Shown: piece by piece, positions 18,412 to 27,381 of the stretch
Position numbering within the stretch: the first letter of the stretch is position 1
Layout: every line of letters starts with the position of its first letter
Notes under the pieces: model-generated
The model's database searches: none
The model's input: the letters and a program-made list of their open reading frames with translations, nothing else
Told to the model about the DNA's origin: nothing
Source of the DNA: VAZQ01 sp963702695
GTDB lineage: Bacteria > Pseudomonadota > Alphaproteobacteria > Rhizobiales > Xanthobacteraceae
Assembly (NCBI GenBank): GCA_963702695.1
Contig: CAVPDS010000005.1
Location: 88,668-152,667 of the forward strand
Direction: 5' to 3'
DNA: 64,000 nt
Translations under genes and position numbers: made by a program

Positions 18412-19593
18412 ATGCCCTACGAACCGGCCTCGCGCGCGCTCGAAGGCCTCACCGTCCTCGACCTCACCCATGCCCGTGCCGGCCCGGTCTGCGTGCGCCA
18501 ACTCGCGGACTGGGGCGCGAACGTCATCAAGATCGAGCGGCCGGGCAATCCCGAAGACTTCGCCGGCCGCCACGAGGCGGATTTCCAGAACAAGCACCGC
18601 AACAAGCGCAGCCTCGCCGTCAACCTGCGCAGCGAAGCGGGGCGCGGCGTCCTCTATCGCCTGATCGAGCGGGGCGACGTGGTGGTCGAGAATTTCCGTC
18701 CGGACGTGAAGACGCGCCTCGGTTTCGATTATGACACGATCAAAGCCAAGAACCCGCGCATCATTCTCGCCAGCATCTCTGCCTTCGGCCAGGACGGCCC
18801 CTACAAGCATCTCCCCGGGGTCGATCAGGTGATCCAGGGGATGAGCGGGCTGATGTCGGTCACCGGCGAGCCAGGGCGCGGTCCGATGCGGGTCGGGATC
18901 GCGATCTCCGACATCGTAACCGGGCTGTACACGGCGCTGGGCATTTTGACTGCGCTGATCGAGCGGCAGAAGTCGAACCAGGGCCAGTGGGTGCAGGCCT
19001 CGCTGCTGGAATCGCAACTCTTCACCATGGACCTGCAGGCGGCGCGTTATCTCGTCGACGGCCACGTTCCGAAGCAGGTCGGCAACGAGCATCCGTCCGG
19101 CGTGCCGACCAACGCCTACCGGACCAAGGACGGTCACGTGAACATTGCGCCGATCCCCTCGATGTGGGATAGGCTCTGCAAGGCGCTCGGGCGCGAGGAT
19201 TTGATCGACCATCCGGACTACGCCACGCGTGAGGCGCGGCGAAGCCGGCGCAAGGAGGTCAATGCTCTCATCCAGAGCATCACCGAGCAGATGGATACCG
19301 CGACGTTGACCGAGAAACTGCAGGCCGCCGAAGTGCCCTGCGGACCGATCTACACCATGGATCAGGCGTTCAACGATCCTGGCGTTCGCCACCTCGGAAT
19401 GACGCAGAGCATCATCGCGATCGACGGCAAGGACATCAACCTGCCGCGCCAGCCGTTCCGGCTGAGCCGCACGCCCAGCACCATCAAGCGCCGCACGCCG
19501 GAATGGGCCGAGCACTCAGACGAAGTACTGGCGGAATTCGGGTTTTCCGCTGACGAGATCAAAGGCCTACGCGAGCGGGGCTCGGTGGAATGA
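18412..19593 (+). CDS. CaiB/BaiF (class III) CoA-transferase
   Basis: The ATG at 18412 follows GGAGCCGAC and gives 393 residues. Family III signatures include LTVLDLTHARAGPVCVRQLADWGA, the KRSLAVNLRSEAGR region, GVDQVIQGMSGLMSVTG and the catalytic Asp expected at about residue 167 in AISDIVTGLYTALG. Enzymes of this class move CoA from a donor thioester, such as succinyl-CoA or formyl-CoA, to a carboxylate. The neighbouring acyl-CoA dehydrogenase and Bug protein support a role in activating an imported acid. Confidence 0.9.
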   Translation: MPYEPASRALEGLTVLDLTHARAGPVCVRQLADWGANVIKIERPGNPEDFAGRHEADFQNKHRNKRSLAVNLRSEAGRGVLYRLIERGDVVVENFRPDVKTRLGFDYDTIKAKNPRIILASISAFGQDGPYKHLPGVDQVIQGMSGLMSVTGEPGRGPMRVGIAISDIVTGLYTALGILTALIERQKSNQGQWVQASLLESQLFTMDLQAARYLVDGHVPKQVGNEHPSGVPTNAYRTKDGHVNIAPIPSMWDRLCKALGREDLIDHPDYATREARRSRRKEVNALIQSITEQMDTATLTEKLQAAEVPCGPIYTMDQAFNDPGVRHLGMTQSIIAIDGKDINLPRQPFRLSRTPSTIKRRTPEWAEHSDEVLAEFGFSADEIKGLRERGSVE

Positions 19594-19811
19594 TGTGAGC
19601 AGACTGATACTTGCTGATAATCGCGCCATCACTCTGAGGCCCGCGCGGAGCGCGGCCTCAAAGGATAATTCGGTGCGCCTGGGCAGCAGGCGTATGATGC
19701 ACCACCGCGGCCGTCATCCGTGAAGGCTCTCAGCGCTCGCATTCTGTTCGGGCGGGCGAACACACTGCAGGGTTCCGACCGAACTGCGGCTACAACCTAA
19801 GGAGTCACCGC

Positions 19812-20786
19812 TTGGGAATTCCGATGTCTTTCGCCGAGGCGATCGTCCGCGAGCACAAGCACCGGCGGATTCACGGAGATGTGCTGCTGCTCGGCCGCCA
19901 GACCATGTTGTTCACGCCGGAATACGTCCGCAGCATGTTCCACAATGCCGGACTTGATCCGGCTCCGCTGCCTGCGGGTGAAGACATTCTCGATCACGAC
20001 ACCGCCTTGGCGCGAGGCAAGGGCTGGATCCGCGACGATGCATTTTTCCGCATGCTCGGGGCCGAGCGCGTCCGTGCCATCGATTATTCGGACTACGAGG
20101 GGGCCGGCATCGTCCACGACCTCAGCCTTCCGATACCGGCCGAACTTGAGGCGTGCGCGGATTTCATTATCGACGGCAGTACCCTCGACAATGTCTTCAA
20201 TCCGGCGGTCTGTCTGCAAAGCGTCGCGCGGATGCTGCGCCCAGGGGGGCGGTTCATGGCCGTCAATGTCGGCAGCCCCCACCTTGGGCCCTACACGATC
20301 ATGACGCCCTATTGGTTGCTGGATTTCTTTGCCGTGAATGATTTCGCGGACAGCCGGGTATACGTCGTGCTGCACGGGCGCCGCGGTGAAATGAATGTCT
20401 TTGCGGTCGATCCGGCCAACGACGCGGGGCCCCCGTTCCTTGCGCCGCGCAACATCTCCCTCATCGCGTTCGCCGAAAAGGCGCCGGAGAGCACCTGGGA
20501 CCGCTATCCGGTGCAGCGGCAGTATTGTGATGATGCGATGAGAACGCGCTACCACGCGTCGGCCCGTCGGTTTACCTCGAGCAAGCGGCCGGAACTGATG
20601 GTGTCGGTCCGTCCGTTGGCGATGCGGCTATCGCTGCGACATGGCGCCGTCGAGCACTATCGTATGATGCGCCTGATCTCCCAACATTACCCGATGATCG
20701 GAGCCGACGGCCTCCATCACCGCATCAAGCCGTCCCCCATCAATCGAATTGGGCATTTGTTCACCCGATTCTCCCGCATTTCCTGA
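19812..20786 (+). CDS. Class I SAM-methyltransferase-like protein, unknown role
   Basis: The start is taken as TTG at 19812 because AAGGAG lies seven bases upstream; ATG at 19824 is the alternative. Length is 324 residues. The middle part contains a post-motif pattern, IDGSTLDNVFNPAVCLQSVA followed by RMLRPGGRFMAVN, as in methyltransferase-11-type folds, but the first glycine-rich SAM motif is not obvious. It may be a degenerate or very divergent methyltransferase. The 218-base gap upstream holds a GC-rich hairpin (19636-19659, GAGGCC..GGCCTC) without a T-run. Confidence 0.6.
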   Translation: MGIPMSFAEAIVREHKHRRIHGDVLLLGRQTMLFTPEYVRSMFHNAGLDPAPLPAGEDILDHDTALARGKGWIRDDAFFRMLGAERVRAIDYSDYEGAGIVHDLSLPIPAELEACADFIIDGSTLDNVFNPAVCLQSVARMLRPGGRFMAVNVGSPHLGPYTIMTPYWLLDFFAVNDFADSRVYVVLHGRRGEMNVFAVDPANDAGPPFLAPRNISLIAFAEKAPESTWDRYPVQRQYCDDAMRTRYHASARRFTSSKRPELMVSVRPLAMRLSLRHGAVEHYRMMRLISQHYPMIGADGLHHRIKPSPINRIGHLFTRFSRIS

Positions 20787-20856
20787 GGCGCCAGCCGCCG
20801 ATGGCGCTTCGGCGCACTCGTGCTATCCTGGTCGGGATTTCGATATGGAGACAGGA

Positions 20857-21798
20857 ATGTCCAGGAAGTTGCTCACCGGTTCGTTCGTGGCGCTCATTAC
20901 CCCGTTCAACAAGGACGGCTCGGTGGATTTTGCCGCCTTCCGCACGCTGCTGAAATTCCAGGAAGACCACGGGACCGCGGCGGTGCTCATCATGGGTTCG
21001 ACCGGCGAGGCCTCGATGCTCTCGCCGGAGGAAAAAAAGCAGATCATCGTCGAGACCGCGAAGATGAAGACCGCGCGCATGCCGATTTTCTTCGGCTGCA
21101 CCGGCAACAACACCGAGGCGACGATCGCCAACGTCCGCTTTGCGAAGGACAACGGCGCCGACGGCGCGATCCTCGCAGCGCCCGCCTATATCTGCGCCCC
21201 GGAGGCGGACATCGAGCGTTTCTTTCTTGACGTCGCCGACGCGACCGACCTGCCGCTGGGCATCTACAACAATCCGCCGCGGGTGAAGAGCGACCTGCAT
21301 TGGGATCATCTGCTGCGCATCTTCAAGCATCCGAATTACGTCGTGCACAAGGAATCGACCGCGCGGGTCGGGCAGGTGGCGCAGGTGCTGGCTGGCAAAC
21401 CCGACGTGGCCGTAATGTGCTGCGACAGCCCCAATCTCGGGCTGGTCGTGCCGACCATGAGCCTCGGCGGCCACGGCACCGCGAACATGACCGGCAACGT
21501 CGCGCCTGCCGAACTTGCGACTATCTCCGCGCCGTGGGCAAGTTACGCCGAAGCCGAGAATTTCAAGACGACATATCTGCGGCTGCTTCCCCTGCTGCAT
21601 TTCACCTATTCCGCGATCAATCCCGTGGCAGTGAAGTCGCTGATGAAAGCGCTCGGCATGCCGGCGGGCGATTTGCGCAAGCCGCTGACTGGACTCGAAG
21701 GCGAGGCGCTCGCCAAGGGCATCCGCATCGTCAAGGAACTGGGGCTCGACAAAGCCTACGGATACAAAGTTGCCTCGCTCTCGGCGGTCGCCGCTTGA
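20857..21798 (+). CDS. DapA/NanA superfamily aldolase (dihydrodipicolinate synthase-like)
   Basis: The ATG at 20857 has GGAG six bases upstream and gives 313 residues; ATG at 20845 is possible. The (beta/alpha)8 fold is indicated by GSTGEASMLSPEE near residue 50, the catalytic Tyr in GIYNNPPR (about 137) and the Schiff-base Lys in VVHKES (about 165). True DapA normally has GIKE or GVKE; the divergent VVHKE and the catabolic context suggest a different 2-oxoacid aldolase or dehydratase. It opens a rightward gene run with a peptide-type ABC importer. Confidence 0.82.
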   Translation: MSRKLLTGSFVALITPFNKDGSVDFAAFRTLLKFQEDHGTAAVLIMGSTGEASMLSPEEKKQIIVETAKMKTARMPIFFGCTGNNTEATIANVRFAKDNGADGAILAAPAYICAPEADIERFFLDVADATDLPLGIYNNPPRVKSDLHWDHLLRIFKHPNYVVHKESTARVGQVAQVLAGKPDVAVMCCDSPNLGLVVPTMSLGGHGTANMTGNVAPAELATISAPWASYAEAENFKTTYLRLLPLLHFTYSAINPVAVKSLMKALGMPAGDLRKPLTGLEGEALAKGIRIVKELGLDKAYGYKVASLSAVAA

Positions 21799-21811
21799 TG
21801 TCGGCACGGCT

Positions 21812-22870
21812 GTGAACGACGCAGTCAATCGTGCGGCGAGTGGTCCGCAAAAGGTTTCGTCCGAGACAGCGCGCCTGTCGATCGCGATCTGTGACTACGA
21901 CCACGTGCAGGACCTGCTGCGCGGGCTCATACAGCCCAATGGGATTTCGCTCGACGTCAAGACTTTGCCGATCGCGGAGATTTTCCGGCGCTTCACGCGC
22001 GACCGCGAGTGGGATGTCTCCGAGATGTCGATGGGGATGTACGCATCGCTGCTCTCCCAGGGCGACGACGGGTTGGTCGCGATTCCGGTGTTCACCTCGC
22101 GGATGTTCCGCCTGTCGTCGTTCTTCGTGCGGCGTGGCGGTCCGATAAAGAGCCTTGCGGACCTGCGGGGCAAGCGCGTCGGTTATCCCGATTGGATGCA
22201 TACCGCCGGCATCTACGCGCGCGCCTATCTGACCCACCAGAGCGGCGTGGCGCTCTCCGACATCGAGTGGCTGCAGGCCGGCGTGAACGAACCGGGACTG
22301 GTCGAGCTGCTCCAGCCGCGGCTTCCGGACACCGTTCGGCGGACAAGCCGGCCCGATCGTTCGCTCAACGAGATGCTGCTCAGCGGCGAGATCGATGCGG
22401 CGCTGTCGTCGCACGTGTTGAAGGACTTCGGCGGTCCGCAATCTCCTCTGGTCCGCCTCGTTCCAGATTTCATGGCGGTCGAGACCGAATATTGGCGACG
22501 TACCGGCATCTTCCCGATCATGCATGTGATCGCCATGCGCCGCGATGTGTACGAGCGCCATCCATGGGCCGCCGCGAGCCTGTGCCGTGCGTTCGAGGGC
22601 GCCAAGCGCGCGTGCCTCGCGCGCATGCGCGACGCGACGATCTCGCGCTATCCCTATCCCTGGGCGTTCGCTTGGGCCGAACAGGCGACGGCGCTGTTCG
22701 GAGAGGATTTCTGGCCTTACGGCGTCGCGCCCAATCGGCGCACGCTCGAAGCGTTCCTCGGCTTCTGCGCCGAGCAGGGAGTGACCCATCGGCCAGTGAC
22801 GCTGTCCGAGCTGTTTCCCCCGGACATCGATGCGGCATTTGCGCGACCGCCCGGGTCTGACGCCGTGTGA
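21812..22870 (+). CDS. 4,5-dihydroxyphthalate decarboxylase-like / periplasmic-binding-fold protein
   Basis: The start is uncertain: GTG at 21812 (352 residues) is chosen, 14 bases after the aldolase stop. The product lacks a signal peptide. Motifs such as LSIAICDYDHVQDLLRG, FTRDREWDVSEMSMGMY, IPVFTSRMFRLSSFF and LRGKRVGYPDWMHTAG resemble proteins annotated as 4,5-dihydroxyphthalate decarboxylase (Pht5), which share the type 2 periplasmic-binding fold. The decarboxylase function is known for only a few members, so enzyme or cytoplasmic sensor are both possible. Confidence 0.7.
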   Translation: MNDAVNRAASGPQKVSSETARLSIAICDYDHVQDLLRGLIQPNGISLDVKTLPIAEIFRRFTRDREWDVSEMSMGMYASLLSQGDDGLVAIPVFTSRMFRLSSFFVRRGGPIKSLADLRGKRVGYPDWMHTAGIYARAYLTHQSGVALSDIEWLQAGVNEPGLVELLQPRLPDTVRRTSRPDRSLNEMLLSGEIDAALSSHVLKDFGGPQSPLVRLVPDFMAVETEYWRRTGIFPIMHVIAMRRDVYERHPWAAASLCRAFEGAKRACLARMRDATISRYPYPWAFAWAEQATALFGEDFWPYGVAPNRRTLEAFLGFCAEQGVTHRPVTLSELFPPDIDAAFARPPGSDAV

Positions 22871-22925
22871 TATTCTTTGGGGAGGTCGCGCCGAAGCGGT
22901 CTTTCGGCTCAAGAGGGGAAGGCGA

Positions 22926-24515
22926 ATGAGCGGACTGTTCAGGTGGATGGCGATCAGTGCCTGCGCCTGCGTCACGATGTTGGCGCCGGCTGTGACCAAG
23001 GCCGAGCCGGTGCGCGGCGGCAGTCTGTCGATGATCCTCAGTCCGGAGCCCGCGGGCCTCGTTTCCGGGCTCAACAGCTCGTCGCCGATCTACACGGTCT
23101 CGCCGAAGATGTTCGACGGGCTGGTGAGCTACGATTCCCACTTCAAGCCGCTGCCACAACTGGCGACCGCGTGGGCGGTGTCGCCCGACGGGCTGACCAT
23201 CACCTTCACCTTGCGGCCGGGCGTGAAGTGGCATGACGGCAAGCCGTTCACATCCGCCGACGTGCAGTTCACCTTCATGGACATCCTCAAGAAATTTCAT
23301 TCGCGCGGCCCTGCGACCTTCGCGCACCTCGTGGCGGTCGACACTCCGGATGAGCTGACCGCGGTGTTCCGCCTCGACACGCCGTCGCCTTATCTCATGC
23401 GCGCGCTCGCCGCCGCGGAATCGCCGATCCTGCCCAAGCACGTCTATGCCGGCTCCGATCCGCTGCGCAATCCGGCCAATTCGAAACCGATCGGCACCGG
23501 CCCGTTCAAGCTCAAGGAATGGCGGCGCGGCAGCTACATCATGCTCGAGCGCAATCCGGACTACTGGGACAAGCCGAGGCCCTATCTCGACACGCTCATC
23601 TTCCGCTTCATTCCCGATGGCGCGGCCCGCGCGGTGGCGCTCGAATCCGGCGAGGTGCAGTACGGCACGCAATACATCGTCCCGATGAACGACGTGGCGC
23701 GGCTGAAGGCGCTGCCCAACCTGGCGGTGACGACGGAGGGCTACGAGTACAACACCTCGGTGAACTATTTTGAATTCAACCTGCGCAAGCCGTACCTGCA
23801 GGACGTGCGCGTGCGCCGCGCGATTGCGCATGCGATCGACAAGGAGTTCTTGGTGAAGAACGTCTGGTTCGGCTTCGCCAAGGCCGCGACCTCGCCGATC
23901 ACCGACAAGCAGGGCGACTTCCACACCGACGACGTTCCGACCTACGCTTACGATCCGAAGAAGGCGGAAGCCCTGCTCGATGAAGCGGGGGTCAAGCGCG
24001 GCACCGACGGGGTGCGGCTTCGCATGACGCTCGACTATTCACCGAGCGGCGACATGTACCGGCAGACTGCGGACTATGTGAAGCAGGCGCTGGCGCAGAT
24101 CGGCATCGCGGTGCAGGTCCGCAATTCGGACAATCCCACCTACATCCGCCGCGTCTGGGGCCAGTATGACTTCGACCTCAATATTTACTCGGCCTCCAAC
24201 ATTGCCGACCCCGTGATCGGCATTCAGCGGCTGTTCTGGAGCAAGGCGATCCAGCAGGGCGTCCCCTATTCGAACGGCTCCGGCTATTCCAATCCGGAGA
24301 TGGACCGCCTGCTGGAGGCGGGCCAGGTCGAGAACGACCCGCAGAAGCGGCGCGAGATCTATGTCCGGATGCAGAAGCTTGCGATGACCGACCTTCCCAC
24401 GTTCGCGATCGTCTACAGCCGCTGGATGACGATCCATGACAAGAAGGTGAAGGGCCTCAACACCACCGGCCTCGGCCCGTACGAGAACTTCGCCGCGGTC
24501 TATGTGGAGAAGTAG
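22926..24515 (+). CDS. Peptide/nickel-type ABC transporter substrate-binding protein (SBP family 5)
   Basis: The ATG at 22926 follows AGGGGAAGG and gives 529 residues, standard for DppA/OppA relatives. A signal peptide covers about the first 28 residues. Family 5 hallmarks are VRGGSLSMILSPEPAGL, LATAWAVSPDGLTITFTLRP with GVKWHDGKPFTSADVQFT, and RVRRAIAHAIDKE. It binds di- or oligopeptides, or other mid-sized solutes, in the periplasm. It heads the complete importer encoded by the next four genes. Confidence 0.92.
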   Translation: MSGLFRWMAISACACVTMLAPAVTKAEPVRGGSLSMILSPEPAGLVSGLNSSSPIYTVSPKMFDGLVSYDSHFKPLPQLATAWAVSPDGLTITFTLRPGVKWHDGKPFTSADVQFTFMDILKKFHSRGPATFAHLVAVDTPDELTAVFRLDTPSPYLMRALAAAESPILPKHVYAGSDPLRNPANSKPIGTGPFKLKEWRRGSYIMLERNPDYWDKPRPYLDTLIFRFIPDGAARAVALESGEVQYGTQYIVPMNDVARLKALPNLAVTTEGYEYNTSVNYFEFNLRKPYLQDVRVRRAIAHAIDKEFLVKNVWFGFAKAATSPITDKQGDFHTDDVPTYAYDPKKAEALLDEAGVKRGTDGVRLRMTLDYSPSGDMYRQTADYVKQALAQIGIAVQVRNSDNPTYIRRVWGQYDFDLNIYSASNIADPVIGIQRLFWSKAIQQGVPYSNGSGYSNPEMDRLLEAGQVENDPQKRREIYVRMQKLAMTDLPTFAIVYSRWMTIHDKKVKGLNTTGLGPYENFAAVYVEK

Positions 24516-24563
24516 CGCCATGCGCTCGCAAAGGGCCGGCCTGCGATCGCGCCGGCCCAAGTC

Positions 24564-25541
24564 ATGAATCGATTTCTCCGCTATCTGCTGCGCCGGCTGC
24601 TGCAAGCCGGGATTTCCATTCTCGCCGTCATCATTTTGGGCTTTGCCCTGATCCATTCCGCGCCTGGCGATCCGATCGATGTACTTGCGGGCGAGTTCGG
24701 CGCCGCCAGTCCCGATTACCTCGCGCAGTTGCGGCATGAATATGGGCTCGACCAGCCGCTCTGGATCCAGTTGGCGGACTATCTCGGCAATGTCGCGCGG
24801 CTCAACTTCGGTTACTCGTTCCGCAACGACACGACGGTGCTCGAGCTGATCCTGAGCCGCTTGCCGGCGACGATGCTGCTGATGACGACGAGCATTGCCT
24901 TATCCTTCATCGCCGGACTCGTGCTTGGCATCGTCGCGGCGCGTCATGTCAATCGCTTGGCCGACAATCTCATCTCGGTCATGGCGCTGCTCTGTTATGC
25001 GATCCCGCTATTCTGGTTCGGGTTGATGGCCATCGTCCTGTTCACGGTCAAGCTCGGGCTACTCCCCAGCGACGGCATGTTCACGATTGGTGCGGACTAC
25101 GGCTGGTTCGGATCGATGATCGACGTGGCCCGCCACCTCGTAATGCCAGCCGCGAGCCTCGCGCTGTTTCACATGGCGGTCTACACCCGGCTGATGCGGG
25201 CCTCGATGCTTGAAGTCCATGGCCTCGATTACGTGCGCACCGCCCGTGCGAAGGGATTGTCGCAGAGCCGGATAGCGCTCGCACATGTGCTGCCGAACGC
25301 GATCCTGCCGATGGTGTCCATGGTCGGCGTGCAGATTGGCCCGATGCTCGGCGGTGCGGTGCTGGTGGAAACGGTGTTCGGCTGGCCCGGGCTCGGGCGG
25401 CTCGCCTTCGATGCGATCTTCCAGCGCGACTACAATCTTCTCCTCGGCATCCTGATGCTGAGCTCCACGCTCGTCATCGTGACCAACTTCCTGGTCGACC
25501 TGCTCTATAGCCGGCTCGATCCGCGCATCCAGGCGTATTGA
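24564..25541 (+). CDS. ABC transporter permease, DppB type
   Basis: The 325-residue protein begins with the typical MNRFLRYLLRRLLQAG start of DppB permeases and has about six membrane segments. HSAPGDPIDVLAGEFGA is the conserved periplasmic stretch, and LDYVRTARAKGLSQSRIAL is the EAA-like coupling loop. It forms the inner-membrane channel together with the DppC-type partner, which starts just two bases after its stop. Confidence 0.92.
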   Translation: MNRFLRYLLRRLLQAGISILAVIILGFALIHSAPGDPIDVLAGEFGAASPDYLAQLRHEYGLDQPLWIQLADYLGNVARLNFGYSFRNDTTVLELILSRLPATMLLMTTSIALSFIAGLVLGIVAARHVNRLADNLISVMALLCYAIPLFWFGLMAIVLFTVKLGLLPSDGMFTIGADYGWFGSMIDVARHLVMPAASLALFHMAVYTRLMRASMLEVHGLDYVRTARAKGLSQSRIALAHVLPNAILPMVSMVGVQIGPMLGGAVLVETVFGWPGLGRLAFDAIFQRDYNLLLGILMLSSTLVIVTNFLVDLLYSRLDPRIQAY

Positions 25542-25543
25542 AG

Positions 25544-26386
25544 ATGGCAAACTGGCGCGAACTCTGGCGGCGTTATCGCCGCAAGACCTCGGCGGTGGCC
25601 GGGCTCATGCTGCTCGCGCTCGTGCTGCTGCTGGCGGTGATCGGGCCGTGGCTCGTGCCCGGCGATCCCTGGGCGATCGCCGCGCCGCCATTCCTCTGGC
25701 CCGGGCAGGATTTGGCGCATCCATTGGGTTCGGACCTGCTGGGCCGCGACATCCTGCGCGGCATCGTGCACGGCGCGCGCGTGTCGCTGCTGATCGGACT
25801 CTCGGCGACCGCCGCGGCGCTCGGCATCGGCGTCACCATCGGCGCCTGCGCCGGTTATTTCCGTGGCATGGTCGACGACGCCTTGATGCGTTTGACCGAG
25901 CTGTTCCAGACCATCCCGAATTTCCTCCTCGCGGTCGTGCTGGTCGCGCTGTTCAAGGCCTCGATCGTGACTACGGTGTTCGCCATCAGTGCGGTGAGTT
26001 GGCCCGCTATCGCCCGCCTTGTGCGCGGACAATTTCTGTCGCTGCGCGAGCGCGAATTCGTGCAGTCCTGCGTGGTGGTCGGCATGAGCGAGGCGCGCAT
26101 CATCGTTACGCAGATCTTGCCGAACTGCCTCGCGCCGATCGTGGTCATGGCCTCGATCATGATCGCGTCTGCGATCCTCACCGAGTCGGGCCTGTCGTTC
26201 CTCGGCCTCGGCGATCCGGACCTGATGAGTTGGGGCGCGATGATCGGAATCGGGCGCGAAGCGCTGCGCACAGCCTGGTACATGGTGACGCTGCCCGGCC
26301 TCGCGATTCTCGTCACGGTGCTCGCGCTGAACCTGGTCGGGGAGGGGCTCAATGACGCGCTCAACCCGCATCTGAAGAACCGATAG
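25544..26386 (+). CDS. ABC transporter permease, DppC type
   Basis: The ATG at 25544 gives 280 residues; a TTG six bases earlier overlaps the previous stop and is less likely. Conserved DppC features are HPLGSDLLGRDILRGIVHGARVSL, the FVQSCVVVGMSEARIIVTQILPN coupling loop, and SGLSFLGLGDPDLMSWGAMI. It pairs with the DppB-type protein encoded directly upstream. Five bases separate it from the first ATPase gene. Confidence 0.92.
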   Translation: MANWRELWRRYRRKTSAVAGLMLLALVLLLAVIGPWLVPGDPWAIAAPPFLWPGQDLAHPLGSDLLGRDILRGIVHGARVSLLIGLSATAAALGIGVTIGACAGYFRGMVDDALMRLTELFQTIPNFLLAVVLVALFKASIVTTVFAISAVSWPAIARLVRGQFLSLREREFVQSCVVVGMSEARIIVTQILPNCLAPIVVMASIMIASAILTESGLSFLGLGDPDLMSWGAMIGIGREALRTAWYMVTLPGLAILVTVLALNLVGEGLNDALNPHLKNR

Positions 26387-26391
26387 CGCCG

Positions 26392-27381
26392 ATGTCCGCC
26401 CTGTTGGACGTGCGCGATCTGCGAGTCGAGTTTGCAACCCCCGAAGGCACCGTGACTGTCGTCGATGGGGTCGGCATTGCGCTTGCGGCCGGAACGACGC
26501 TGGCGGTCGTCGGTGAATCCGGCTGCGGCAAGTCCGTCACGGCGCTGTCGCTGCTTCGCATCCTGCCGGAGCCGCAGGGACGCATTACGTGCGGCAGCGT
26601 CCGGCTCGACGGCCGTGAACTTCTATCGCTGCGCGAAGACGAAATGCGCGACGTTCGCGGCAACGAGATCGCGATGATCTTCCAGGAACCGATGACTTCG
26701 CTCAATCCGGTAAAAACCGTCGGCAATCAGCTCATCGAAGCGTTGCGCGCGCATCGGCCGTTGTCGCGGCGTGCCGCGCGCGAGCAGGCCGCTGACCTGA
26801 TGGCGCAGGTTCGTATTCCCGATCCGCGCGCGCGGCTCGACGAATATCCGCACCGGCTTTCGGGCGGCATGCGGCAGCGGGTCATGATCGCCATGGCGCT
26901 CGCCTGCCGACCCAAGGTGCTGATCGCGGACGAGCCGACCACGGCACTCGACGTGACGATCCAGGCGCAGATCTTGGACCTGCTACGCCAATTGCAGGCC
27001 GAACTGGGGATGGCGATCCTGCTCATTACCCACAATCTCGGCGTGGTCGCGAGCATGGCAACGCGCATCGCCGTGATGTACGCGGGTCGGATCGTCGAGG
27101 AGGCGCCGGTCGTCGATTTGTTCGAACGCCCGTTGCATCCCTATGCTCAGGGATTGCTGGCCGCGACGCCGCGTCTCGATGCCAGCGGCGCGCGGCCGGA
27201 CCGGCTGGCGGATATTCCCGGCCTGGTGCCGCCGCTGGCGGCGCTGCCGCCGGGTTGCGCCTTCGCGCCGCGTTGTCCCAGGGTGATGGACATCTGCCGC
27301 CGTGAGCGCCCTGCGCTGCGTGCCGCGGGTGCGGGCCGGCGTGTCGCTTGCTTCGCCGTGCAAGGGGAGGGCGGGCCGTGA
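26392..27381 (+). CDS. ABC transporter ATP-binding protein, DppD type
   Basis: The 329-residue ATPase has Walker A GESGCGKS at about residues 41-48, signature LSGGMRQRVMIAMALA, Walker B VLIADEPTTALD and switch His in LITHNLGVVA. The C-terminal extension has the oligopeptide-ABC Cys-rich pattern (PGCAFAPRCPRVMDICRRE), which in related ATPases can hold an iron-sulfur cluster. The stop overlaps the next gene's GTG start. Confidence 0.92.
   Translation: MSALLDVRDLRVEFATPEGTVTVVDGVGIALAAGTTLAVVGESGCGKSVTALSLLRILPEPQGRITCGSVRLDGRELLSLREDEMRDVRGNEIAMIFQEPMTSLNPVKTVGNQLIEALRAHRPLSRRAAREQAADLMAQVRIPDPRARLDEYPHRLSGGMRQRVMIAMALACRPKVLIADEPTTALDVTIQAQILDLLRQLQAELGMAILLITHNLGVVASMATRIAVMYAGRIVEEAPVVDLFERPLHPYAQGLLAATPRLDASGARPDRLADIPGLVPPLAALPPGCAFAPRCPRVMDICRRERPALRAAGAGRRVACFAVQGEGGP

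Noticed and set aside
17229..18413. Minus-strand extension of the acyl-CoA dehydrogenase frame
   Set aside because: It overlaps the TctC-type gene completely and has the Asp/Arg/His-rich composition of an antisense shadow; the ATG at 17228 fits family length.
19636..19659. Hairpin after the CoA-transferase as a terminator
   Set aside because: The stem is strong but neither strand has a T-run after it; kept only as a note.
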